Shown: in pieces, positions 1 through 5,161 of the stretch
How positions within the stretch are numbered: the first letter of the stretch is position 1
Layout: each line of letters starts with the position of its first letter
DNA from: JAHBWI01 sp035715525
GTDB lineage: Bacteria; Nitrospirota; Nitrospiria; Nitrospirales; Nitrospiraceae
NCBI GenBank assembly: GCA_035715525.1
Contig: DASTLA010000196.1
Coordinates: forward strand, 1-6,246
DNA length: 6,246 nucleotides
Direction: 5' to 3'
The notes under the pieces: generated by a model
Database searches by the model: none
Told to the model about the DNA's origin: nothing
What the model saw: the letters and a program-made list of their open reading frames with translations, nothing else
Made by a program: the position numbers and the translations under genes

Positions 1-32
1 GCCCGTCGTTTCTCCCTGAAGAACGGCCGGGG

Positions 33-353
33 TCAATTGTTCTGCGTTCGTCTGAGCCAAGAAATGAAGCGGCTCAGTCGCTCCTGTTCTTCGGCGTGGA
101 GATGCACGAAAGAGAGCCCAAATCCCGTCGCATCGGCCCACCGAACTTCCGCAACTTCCACTTTCAGCGGTTCATGCGGCTCGGGGAGTTGGAGTCGCAG
201 CGCCACGTAGGCACGGGAAGGAAGCGATTCTTCACTGAGTACGTGGCACCCGTCCTTAGAGAGGCTGGTGACCAATCCTCCCCCTGCGATCTCATTCCCC
301 GAGAACGTCAGTGGAACTTCCACCTCATAACGCGCCGTTTCCCTACGTTCCAC
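33..353 (-). CDS. PilZ domain protein (c-di-GMP receptor), first of two
   Basis: A 106-residue single-domain PilZ protein, probably cytosolic. PilZ domains bind cyclic di-GMP and pass the signal to motility, pilus, exopolysaccharide or transcription targets; no target is identifiable here. Visible: an N-terminal arginine motif (residues 3-8, RRETAR, giving RxxxR), then SLSKDG at residues 30-35 in place of the usual [D/N]xSxxG, so the first position is Ser. A beta-rich body with a conserved VRW and a C-terminal amphipathic helix follow. I chose the GTG at 353 because a perfect AGGAGG (359-364) lies 5 nt upstream and the arginine motif then starts at residue 3, as is usual for such proteins. 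The frame stays open to a TTG at 599 (188 aa), but that start has no good ribosome site and the extra 82 residues show no domain. By hand count GC3 is about 55% in the extension and 60% in the domain, which is not decisive. Family call firm, start less so. Confidence 0.82.
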   Translation of the reverse strand: MERRETARYEVEVPLTFSGNEIAGGGLVTSLSKDGCHVLSEESLPSRAYVALRLQLPEPHEPLKVEVAEVRWADATGFGLSFVHLHAEEQERLSRFISWLRRTQNN

Positions 354-401
354 GAACACCTCCTGAGAGTGGAGAGCCTCTTTTCGCTCGGTCTCAATGC
401 G

Positions 402-430
402 GAAATACGCCTTTTCCGCTGTTAGATCAA
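402..430 (-). promoter_or_regulatory. Possible sigma-70 promoter for the 33-353 PilZ gene
   Basis: On the minus strand TTGATC (425-430) and TATTTC (402-407) are separated by exactly 17 nt. They match the -35 and -10 consensus at 4/6 and 3/6 positions. Transcription would begin about 40 nt before the GTG at 353, a sensible leader length. The match is weak and rests mainly on position. Confidence 0.22.
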
Positions 431-562
431 CCGTCTCGCTCTGGCTGCTCGAGGATTCATCGGCCCATCCACGAGTATCCTGGCTTATCAAAAGTGATAC
501 GCTGGCCGTATCTTTTCCAACTGCCTGTACTGCCGTTTGGCCTAGGCGACGAAAGCGTAACC

Positions 563-576
563 CAGCCAACCGGCTG
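563..576. promoter_or_regulatory. Candidate upstream activator dyad for the sigma-54 promoter
   Basis: CAGCC-N4-GGCTG is a perfect 5-4-5 inverted repeat, loosely flanked by a further CGAAAGC (550-556) and GCTTCG (582-587) arrangement. Its centre is about 85 nt upstream of the predicted sigma-54 start near 653, within the range used by NtrC-type activators. I cannot assign it to a named activator, and short dyads occur by chance. Confidence 0.25.
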
Positions 577-627
577 AAATTGCTTCGGGTTCGCTGCAAC
601 CGCTTTCAAGCCAAGCCCTGATATCCC

Positions 628-643
628 TGGCACGTCGATTGCT
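628..643 (+). promoter_or_regulatory. Sigma-54 (RpoN) -24/-12 promoter
   Basis: TGGCACG (628-634), a 4-nt spacer and TTGCT (639-643), preceded by C, match the sigma-54 consensus YTGGCACG-N4-TTGCW at every defined position. The invariant GG (629-630) and GC (641-642) are 10 nt apart, as required. The predicted start is about 12 nt past the GC, near 653, leaving a leader of about 47 nt before the ATG at 701, where a strong ribosome site sits. Sigma-54 promoters need an ATP-driven enhancer-binding activator, so this operon should be switched rather than constitutive. No activator gene is in the window. Confidence 0.75.
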
Positions 644-700
644 TATCGGTTATCACAGCCAGCATGTCGGCCGGTTGTTCTACCGAAGAGGAGAATTGAG

Positions 701-802
701 ATGGAAGCCACAGGGTTGATAGTTTCGGTTACCGTTTTTTCCTTGGTCATCGTTCGTTGGATCTACGAGGTTATCCGCCTGTCGAACAAAGATTTCCTGT
801 AG
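701..802 (+). CDS. 33-residue single-pass membrane microprotein
   Basis: First gene of the sigma-54 operon. It encodes 33 residues: a short N-terminus with one Glu, a hydrophobic stretch at about residues 5-22 that can form one transmembrane helix, then a Trp/Tyr and basic segment (RWIYEVIR) and a polar tail. It ends at TAG 800-802. The start is well supported: ATG 701 follows GAAGAGGAGAA, with AGGAG at 689-693 and a 7-nt spacer. The next gene starts 7 nt after the stop, so translation is probably coupled. The Arg-rich side after the helix suggests N-out/C-in topology. I recognise no family. It could be a small regulator or anchor for a partner, but that is a guess. Support comes from the promoter, ribosome site, hydrophobic pattern and tight spacing. 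Confidence 0.6.
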   Translation: MEATGLIVSVTVFSLVIVRWIYEVIRLSNKDFL

Positions 803-809
803 GTGCAGC

Positions 810-1028
810 ATGGTCGAGGCCCTCGCGTTTTTAAAACCGCATCGGGCGAGCACCAGGCGGCGGCTGACGCTATTGCTTCTCGTCATTATGCCCTTTCCGA
901 TCGGCCTCCCGCTGGCATTCTGGCTGACTCGCCGAGATGGCTCGACTCAAAACGCTATCTGTATGGAAGCCATGCCGACCCTGACGTCCCTCCCTACCCC
1001 TACGACGCAATCCTTCCACGCCGCTTAA
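810..1028 (+). CDS. 72-residue single-pass membrane protein, unknown function
   Basis: Second gene of the operon, 7 nt after the 33-residue gene. The N-terminus is basic (about residues 10-18, with RRR just before the membrane), followed by one hydrophobic helix at about residues 19-40 (TLLLLVIMPFPIGLPLAFWL) containing several prolines, then RR and a Ser/Thr/Pro-rich tail. The 5' site is only a weak AGGTG (801-805) close to the ATG, so expression probably depends on coupling to the upstream gene. A different reading from GTG 803 would run into the downstream PilZ frame as one 213-residue protein. I reject it: its first 90 or so residues have no domain or membrane pattern, and the PilZ start has its own strong ribosome site. 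No family recognised. Confidence 0.55.
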   Translation: MVEALAFLKPHRASTRRRLTLLLLVIMPFPIGLPLAFWLTRRDGSTQNAICMEAMPTLTSLPTPTTQSFHAA

Positions 1029-1030
1029 GT

Positions 1031-1057
1031 TCCCCTGAACCGCCGCCGAAAAGGGGA
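1031..1057 (+). other. Intercistronic stem-loop before the second PilZ gene
   Basis: TCCCCT (1031-1036) pairs with AGGGGA (1052-1057) across a 15-nt loop, in the 56-nt gap between the 72-residue gene and the PilZ gene. There is no U-tract, so it is unlikely to be a terminator. It could affect message processing or simply be chance. Confidence 0.2.
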
Positions 1058-1084
1058 TACCAAGCAAGGCAAGGAGGCCTTCAG

Positions 1085-1444
1085 ATGGTAACGGAACTAC
1101 GCTCCGCTGTTCGTGTAGAGGTCGATTATCCGGTACGGCTCTCGGGGGATTCGATGATTGGTCAAGGTACCGTCATCAACCTTTCAGCACCAGGATGCGC
1201 GATTCGTACCTCCGTTCCTATTCGGCCGGGGGATTATCTCGAGCTCCGGATGATGACGCCTGATGAGGCACGGCCGCTAACGGTCGGCTTGGCGAAGGTT
1301 CGCTGGGCCCTAGGTGAAGTCGCCGGTGTGGAATTTATTCGGGTTCGCCGAGATAACCAGGGTCGAATACAACGCCTGATCGACGGGTTGCTCCGCGAAC
1401 CGGCTGCCGCCTACGCCGATGCATCGGAACTCGCCGCGGCCTGA
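1085..1444 (+). CDS. PilZ domain protein (c-di-GMP receptor), second of two
   Basis: Last gene of the sigma-54 operon; 119 residues, a single PilZ domain and no other module. Both c-di-GMP motifs are intact: RSAVR at residues 6-10 (RxxxR) and NLSAPG at residues 32-37 ([D/N]xSxxG), so binding is expected. The body parallels the 33-353 PilZ protein (conserved VRW, then a final helix near IQRLIDGLL), and an Ala-rich tail follows. The start is ATG 1085, with AAGGAGG at 1071-1077 and a 7-nt spacer. The frame is open further upstream to GTG 803, but that part overlaps the 72-residue membrane protein gene and looks non-coding. The protein is probably cytosolic; acting on or through the two small membrane proteins made with it is inference only. 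Confidence 0.88.
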   Translation: MVTELRSAVRVEVDYPVRLSGDSMIGQGTVINLSAPGCAIRTSVPIRPGDYLELRMMTPDEARPLTVGLAKVRWALGEVAGVEFIRVRRDNQGRIQRLIDGLLREPAAAYADASELAAA

Positions 1445-1456
1445 CCGTCGGCCGCG
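1435..1456 (+). terminator. Possible terminator of the PilZ operon
   Basis: CGCGGCC (1435-1441) and GGCCGCG (1450-1456) form a perfect 7-bp GC stem with an 8-nt loop. The loop starts with the TGA stop codon of the PilZ gene. It is followed by TCCGTTTG, a poor U-tract. The site lies at the convergent end with the DUF3422 gene. Plausible but not canonical. Confidence 0.3.
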
Positions 1457-1531
1457 TCCGTTTGACCAATTCTGTGGCCGATTTCCGCTGGGGAGGTGGC
1501 AGCGCGCGGTGGAGTACGGCAAGTAAATTGA

Positions 1532-2920
1532 CTAGTGTCCGCTGGGTTTTGTAGATTCCGACATCCGCTTCACGATGATCTTCCGGCCAACCGTCATCAA
1601 GGCGAACGAAATCCCGAACGCGACCGGCACGAAGAGCGCCGTCGCGAGCGTGGCATTTTTGAGCCAGCCCAGCTCATAGCAGGCCTTGAGCACATAGCTT
1701 CCCAATCCGGTCAGATAGTAGGTGATTACGATCACCGATAGGCTCTCGACGGTCCGCTGGAGTATGGCCTGCCCTCGCGTCGTGGAATCTACACTAGCCA
1801 GAAGTTTCATGTTCTGATCCTGTAACCCCAAGTTCTGTTCCTGGAGCCGCAATTCGATATGTGTTCGGAGCACCGCCACCGTAGCCTCAAAGTCCTTCTC
1901 CATCGCATCGATTCGCCGCACGAGCTGCTGATACCCATCCGTCACACCCGTAATCTTCCACGAAATATATTCGGACAGCCGGCGGAGCGGCGCATAAGGC
2001 CGCTCCTGCAACGATGCCAGGTTACTTTGCACAATACGGTCGTAAGGCACGGATGCGGACAGTCGGTACCGCATGGATTCCGCCAAGCGGCTGACTTGCA
2101 GGAGATCCTGGGTCAACACGGTCAACCATTTCTGCATCGTCTGCGGAGTCGATTCGCTTAATTGTTCGATCAGCACGGCACGCTGATACAAATGACGCTG
2201 TTCGTAATCATGGATTTGATCGACGGCACGGGAGAACGCTTGAAATGGTAGCATCACGAGATGATAGTAATTTTCGATCGACACCAGAGTATCGACGATC
2301 TTTGCCACGTGCTGTTCGAGAGCCTCTTCCGACTCCGAACAAATGAGGTAGCGTTCACGCTCAAACTCATCCGGCGTGAAGCTGGTCACGGCCACGATGT
2401 CCTCGCCGAATATATGACTGCCATACACAATCGCCCCCGGTAGACGGCCGCGCAAGGCATCCTGCAGCGGTGGCTCCTCCGGGAGGATCAGGATGTCCAG
2501 GGCATTCACGCGGATGCCTAGCGGGCAGATCGGCATGACGTAATCGGGAAAGGTGATCGGCCCGAAATCCAACCGGCCTGTCGCCTCATGGACGACATGC
2601 CAGACTTGGTAGCTGTAGTACTCGGTGTGGGCCTCCCACACGACGACGAGACGATCGCCGTTGGGGGCCGTCTTGAATCCGTATCCGAATTTTTCTTCGA
2701 ATGCCCCTTCCGTGATATCGAGTGCTTGCAGAAGGTGTTGAAATTCGCGCCGGCTGTTCGGGCGCTCGATCGGCGGATTCGCCATTCGATGCGCGACGTG
2801 ATGAATGTGTGCGGGAACCCCCAGCCACTGGGGAAGATAATGTTTGCTGGACTGATGGATTCGATTTAAAAAGCCCGTCGGGCGTAGCTCCTTCGTGCCG
2901 GTGGTGGGTGGGTCGTTCAC
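1532..2920 (-). CDS. DUF3422 family membrane-anchored protein
   Basis: Matches my knowledge of the DUF3422 family (function unknown). Numbered from GTG 2920 (462 aa), a family-like start segment with LNRIH is at about 17-22 and WEAHTEYYSY at about 95-104. A long helical middle and a likely coiled coil (about 327-384) lead to the hallmark tail RTVESLSVIVITYYLTGLGSY. Two transmembrane helices (about 392-412 and 424-445) form a C-terminal hairpin with the bulk of the protein on one side. The N-terminus is uncertain. The frame stays open to TTG 2998 (488 aa), but that overlaps the 55-residue gene by 32 nt, uses AGG and ATA codons and is Lys/Arg-rich without a domain, so I prefer GTG 2920. Neither start has a strong ribosome site, so coupling to the upstream small gene is plausible. 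Family call firm; role unknown. Confidence 0.83.
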   Translation of the reverse strand: MNDPPTTGTKELRPTGFLNRIHQSSKHYLPQWLGVPAHIHHVAHRMANPPIERPNSRREFQHLLQALDITEGAFEEKFGYGFKTAPNGDRLVVVWEAHTEYYSYQVWHVVHEATGRLDFGPITFPDYVMPICPLGIRVNALDILILPEEPPLQDALRGRLPGAIVYGSHIFGEDIVAVTSFTPDEFERERYLICSESEEALEQHVAKIVDTLVSIENYYHLVMLPFQAFSRAVDQIHDYEQRHLYQRAVLIEQLSESTPQTMQKWLTVLTQDLLQVSRLAESMRYRLSASVPYDRIVQSNLASLQERPYAPLRRLSEYISWKITGVTDGYQQLVRRIDAMEKDFEATVAVLRTHIELRLQEQNLGLQDQNMKLLASVDSTTRGQAILQRTVESLSVIVITYYLTGLGSYVLKACYELGWLKNATLATALFVPVAFGISFALMTVGRKIIVKRMSESTKPSGH

Positions 2921-2966
2921 GCGCGAAATCTCAAGGCGACTCGTTGGGCCAATGTGTGGCCTTTGG

Positions 2967-3134
2967 TCAGTCCTCGTCCTCTTCTTCAATATCTTCAATA
3001 CCTTCGTAGCTCACATCGCCTTCACTGATTGAAGAGGCCATTTTCTCGCAGGCTGACTCGATGATTTCTTCCGCTTCCTCAGGAGAATCGGCTGAAATCA
3101 TGAATTTGACAGTAATTCCAAAACGTTGGTTCAC
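2967..3134 (-). CDS. 55-residue acidic small protein, unknown function
   Basis: GTG 3134 to TGA 2967, 55 residues. The start follows GGGAGGGAG (3142-3150), with the nearest GGAG 7 nt from the GTG: a good site. The protein has a plausible strand (FGITVKFMISA), a Glu-rich helix opening with SPEEAEEIIESA, and a very acidic end (IEDIEEEDED). It looks like a compact soluble protein with a charged tail, not random translation. It lies just upstream of the DUF3422 gene on the same strand, overlapping the longest reading of that gene by 32 nt, so the two are probably co-transcribed. No family recognised. The main doubt is that it is short and its support is only the ribosome site and the composition. 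Confidence 0.55.
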   Translation of the reverse strand: MNQRFGITVKFMISADSPEEAEEIIESACEKMASSISEGDVSYEGIEDIEEEDED

Positions 3135-3220
3135 TTCCCCACTCCCTCCCTGTACGCAACGATGAGCTCAGCGATCGTCCTTGCATGGCTCAGATACCAT
3201 AAGCCCTTACTGATTGTCAT
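3131..3220 (-). CDS. Possible 29-residue leader ORF overlapping the 55-residue gene
   Basis: ATG 3220 to TGA 3131, 29 residues with a helix-like middle (LSHARTIAELIVAYREG). Its TGA overlaps the GTG of the next gene in a GTGA arrangement (3131-3134), the usual geometry for coupled translation. Against it, AGG directly abuts the ATG and there is no properly spaced ribosome site. It may be a leader peptide or chance. Confidence 0.2.
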   Translation of the reverse strand: MTISKGLWYLSHARTIAELIVAYREGVGK

Positions 3221-3304
3221 CCTGGATAGGTCGATGGCTGAGGAAATCGATGTAGGAAATAAGTGATTGTGCGGTATCGGAAGGGAAGCGGGAGGAACTT
3301 ATCC

Positions 3305-3334
3305 CCGGCGCCTCCTCACACGGGAAAGCGCCGG
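3305..3334 (-). terminator. Possible stem-loop just downstream of pal
   Basis: CCGGCGC (3305-3311) and GCGCCGG (3328-3334) make a perfect 7-bp GC stem with a 16-nt loop, 10 nt beyond the pal stop codon. No U-tract follows on the minus strand, so it may be a processing or mRNA-stability element rather than an intrinsic terminator. Confidence 0.3.
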
Positions 3335-3344
3335 AGTCGGTCGC

Positions 3345-4100
3345 TTATTTGCGCAGCATCATATGGCCGCGTCGGTTTTGTTGGTAACAGGCTTCATCAT
3401 GCTCACCACAGAAGGGCCGCTCCTTCCCGTACGACACAATGGCCACTTGCTTGGGGCTCACTCCAAGATCAACGAGATAGCCTTTTGCGGCTTTGGCCCG
3501 TTTCTCCCCCAACACCAAATTGTAGTCATGGGTGCCGCGCTCGTCGCAATGCCCGGAAATCTTGAGCTGCGCCCTAGTGTTTGCTTTCAACCAATCCGCA
3601 TTCTTGACCAAAACGGCTGCGCCTTCTTCCGAAATGCTCCAACGATCATATCCATAAAAGACATCCTGCAACCCAGCCTCGATCGCAGCCGCTTCCTCTC
3701 GTCGTAGTTCGGCGAGGTGCTTTTCGTTCCGCTCGACAGGTATCATCATCCTGCTGTAGTCGCTTCGACTCAGGCGCTCCTCTCCGGCGATCCGGCCGTT
3801 CACCAGCGGAGTGAAACCCTGCAACGAACCGCCTTCGGGATCGCTCATCCCCTCCTGGCGGCCGATCGCCGGAAATTGTCCATCCTGCCCGCCCTGTTCG
3901 CGCGCCTCCTTCGCAGAGCGAGTGCTTTGTCCTTCCTTGTCGCCCTGCACGATCTGCGAACCCTTGCCGCGCTTACCATTGGAATCGGACAGCTCATCCG
4001 ATCCTGACTGAAACCATTTCATACTACTGCAACCCGAGGTGCTCAGGATGACCAACGCCATACCGGTCAGGACAAATTGCGAGATTTCGCGATGTTTCAT
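3345..4100 (-). CDS. pal: Peptidoglycan-associated lipoprotein Pal
   Basis: 251 residues. A short basic N-terminus and hydrophobic stretch (about 8-20) lead to a lipobox STSGC with Cys24 as the lipidated residue; Thr at -3 is not the preferred Leu. Residues about 34-95 are an unusually long Gly/Gln/Lys/Glu-rich linker, followed by a charged helix (122-144). The OmpA/Pal peptidoglycan-binding domain covers about 147-251, with GHCDERGT (183-190; Asp186 and Arg188 in the diaminopimelate-binding region), NLVLGEKRA (194-202) and NRRGH (242-246). Pal normally anchors the outer membrane to peptidoglycan and works with TolB and TolA. No tol gene is in the window, so this copy stands alone. The start ATG 4100 has AAGGAG at 4109-4114 with an 8-nt spacer. 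Cys231 and Cys238 could form a disulfide. Other OmpA-like lipoproteins are the only alternative. Confidence 0.94.
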   Translation of the reverse strand: MKHREISQFVLTGMALVILSTSGCSSMKWFQSGSDELSDSNGKRGKGSQIVQGDKEGQSTRSAKEAREQGGQDGQFPAIGRQEGMSDPEGGSLQGFTPLVNGRIAGEERLSRSDYSRMMIPVERNEKHLAELRREEAAAIEAGLQDVFYGYDRWSISEEGAAVLVKNADWLKANTRAQLKISGHCDERGTHDYNLVLGEKRAKAAKGYLVDLGVSPKQVAIVSYGKERPFCGEHDEACYQQNRRGHMMLRK

Positions 4101-4145
4101 AACCAGTGCTCCTTGAATCTGGGATGTATCGGCAGCGCAGTAACA

Positions 4146-4154
4146 AATATAGCA
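4146..4154 (-). promoter_or_regulatory. Possible extended -10 promoter for pal
   Basis: TGCTATATT on the minus strand matches an extended -10 (TGn followed by TATAAT at 5/6). It would start transcription about 40 nt before the pal ATG. No convincing -35 is seen, which extended -10 promoters can tolerate. Confidence 0.3.
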
Positions 4155-4488
4155 CCGGCATCTCGGGCCGCTGTCCGACCACGAATGTTGGAGAACTGTC
4201 TATTTGCATCAAGGGGTTAGGAGATGCTCAGGATCTACACAATCAAGAAAAAGGTTCGCCTGGAGTGAGCCTTGGTACACGCACGGGGGAGGGACCGTTG
4301 GATTTTAGGGATGAGTCCCTGGCGGTGGCAAGAAATCCGGATTCACCGGAGGATTTTCTGGGAACACAATGAAAAGAGGCTTGGCTTGGTGAGGCGGAAG
4401 GAAGTCGAAGAATTCGACTTGTGGAACTTATCCACTCGCGGCAATCGCTGAAACCCGATAAATCGCTCGCGGTTAAACAAGTTTTGCA
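4155..4488. other. 334-nt gene-free stretch with a series of small inverted repeats
   Basis: I see no credible gene between pal and the tRNA. The stretch holds several short perfect dyads: AGGGA/TCCCT at 4307-4320 (4-nt loop), AAATCC/GGATTT at 4333-4356, AAGTCGAA/TTCGACTT at 4402-4420 (8 bp, 3-nt loop), and directly beside it GTGGA/TCCAC at 4421-4435 (5-nt loop). CTCGCGG and AATCGCT each occur twice between 4435 and 4472. None has a U-tract. The stretch may include the 3' trailer of the tRNA transcript, a small RNA or the remnant of a small element. Confidence 0.4.
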
Positions 4489-4565
4489 TGGCGCGCCCGG
4501 AGGGACTTGAACCCCCAACCCTCGGATCCGAAGTCCGATGCTCTATCCAATTGAGCTACGGGCGC
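4489..4565 (-). tRNA. tRNA-Arg, anticodon UCG
   Basis: A complete 77-nt cloverleaf with encoded CCA. The acceptor stem GCGCCCG pairs with CGGGCGC, followed by discriminator G and CCA (4489-4491 on the plus strand). The D arm is GCTC/GAGC, the anticodon stem TCGGA/TCCGA encloses CTTCGGA with anticodon TCG, the variable loop is 5 nt, and the T arm GGGGG/CCCTC (one G-T pair) encloses TTCAAGT. All arms add up without gaps. It decodes CGA and, by wobble, other CGN arginine codons. It lies downstream of the RRM gene on the same strand. Confidence 0.97.
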
Positions 4566-4570
4566 AGGCG

Positions 4571-4604
4571 GCTATAAGAACCACGTCGACAGAAGGGTTG
4601 TCAA
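4571..4604 (-). promoter_or_regulatory. Possible promoter of the tRNA-Arg gene
   Basis: A perfect -35 hexamer TTGACA lies at 4599-4604 on the minus strand, between the RRM stop and the tRNA. The only -10-like string, CTTATAGC (4571-4578), is 20-22 nt away, longer than the ideal 17, and very close to the mature 5' end. The -35 match is clear but the pairing is poor. Read-through from the RRM gene is an alternative. Confidence 0.3.
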
Positions 4605-4626
4605 GGAATGCCGTCTGCACCCTTAA

Positions 4627-4947
4627 TCACCAGCGATCAGTTCGGCCGCCGCCACCGGTACCCGATCCGCCCATCCCGTGATCACCGAACGCGCGCTTTT
4701 CCTGCGGACGGGCTTCGTTGACGACCAATGTTCGCCCACCGAGTTGCGTACCATTCAATGCCGTGATGGCCCGTTGAGCATCTTCTCCGGTAGCCATCTC
4801 GACAAAGCCAAACCCTCGTGATTGTCCCGTGAAGCGGTCCGTGATCACCTTGGCCGATTGGACCGAGCCGTGCTGTCCGAACAACTCGGCGAGCTGTTCG
4901 TCCGTGGTGGAATACGGCAAGCTACCAACGTACAGTTTGTTGCCCAC
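4627..4947 (-). CDS. RRM-domain RNA-binding protein with Gly-rich tail
   Basis: 106 residues: one RNA recognition motif and a short glycine-rich tail, the architecture of bacterial RRM (Rbp-type) proteins that bind single-stranded RNA. Some family members in cyanobacteria are cold-induced. RNP2 is LYVGSL (residues 5-10) and RNP1 is RGFGFVEM (44-51), with the two aromatic Phe residues that stack on RNA. The domain runs from about 3 to 80, followed by a charged segment and GMGGSGTGGGG (about 91-101). The start is GTG 4947, with GGAGG at 4954-4958 and a 6-nt spacer; it puts RNP2 at the expected distance from the N-terminus. It is followed by the tRNA-Arg and has about 210 nt of non-coding sequence upstream, so it is probably transcribed alone. 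Role in this organism unknown. Confidence 0.95.
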   Translation of the reverse strand: MGNKLYVGSLPYSTTDEQLAELFGQHGSVQSAKVITDRFTGQSRGFGFVEMATGEDAQRAITALNGTQLGGRTLVVNEARPQEKRAFGDHGMGGSGTGGGGRTDRW

Positions 4948-4960
4948 GACACACCTCCCT

Positions 4961-5161
4961 CAGAACAGAATGATGGATTACGGGAGGTGCTCACGAAGGA
5001 GGGGTCAGATCAGCGGAGTCGAACACAGCCGGCGTTCTGGGACATCAACCGGCACATCCTCGCAGCAGACGACCACACCGTAGCTACGGATGCTTCGCTC
5101 CATGCGCATTCCCGCCGACACACCGTCAACAGGTTCAGCCTAGCATGCACCAGCATGCAGT
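4961..5161. other. Leader region between aroK and the RRM gene
   Basis: About 200 nt with no firm gene. It holds a perfect 12-bp palindrome CCGTAGCTACGG (5078-5089) and a stem GCATGC-ACCA-GCATGC (5143-5158) a few nt past the aroK stop; no U-tract follows on the minus strand. A 34-codon minus-strand ORF (5005-5109, starting ATG CGC ATG) is present, but only a weak GGCGGGA lies near its start and it shows no recognisable pattern. I found no convincing -10/-35 pair for the RRM gene, yet its promoter must lie here unless it is read through from aroK. Confidence 0.35.

Noticed and set aside
244..260. Second possible sigma-54 element (TGGCAC near 244)
   Set aside because: Only the -24 half is present; no TTGC or GC follows at the required spacing, and it lies inside the PilZ coding region.
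803..1444. 213-residue extended reading of the second PilZ protein from GTG 803
   Set aside because: The first 90 or so residues have no domain or membrane pattern, they overlap a better membrane-protein frame (810-1028), and ATG 1085 has AAGGAGG with ideal spacing.
1310..1522. 70-codon minus-strand ORF at the PilZ/DUF3422 convergent end
   Set aside because: Mostly antisense to the PilZ gene, with no ribosome site or recognisable features.
3267..3707. 146-codon plus-strand ORF opposite pal
   Set aside because: Antisense to a clear Pal OmpA domain; an opposite-strand shadow with no motif of its own.
4243..4518. 91-codon minus-strand ORF running out of the tRNA gene
   Set aside because: It starts inside the tRNA-Arg and reads the familiar nonsense peptide of a translated tRNA 3' half; there is no ribosome site or domain.
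4593..4624. AAGGGT/ACCCTT dyad between the RRM gene and the tRNA as a terminator
   Set aside because: The 20-nt loop contains the TTGACA element and no U-tract follows; the 6-bp stem is too weak to call.
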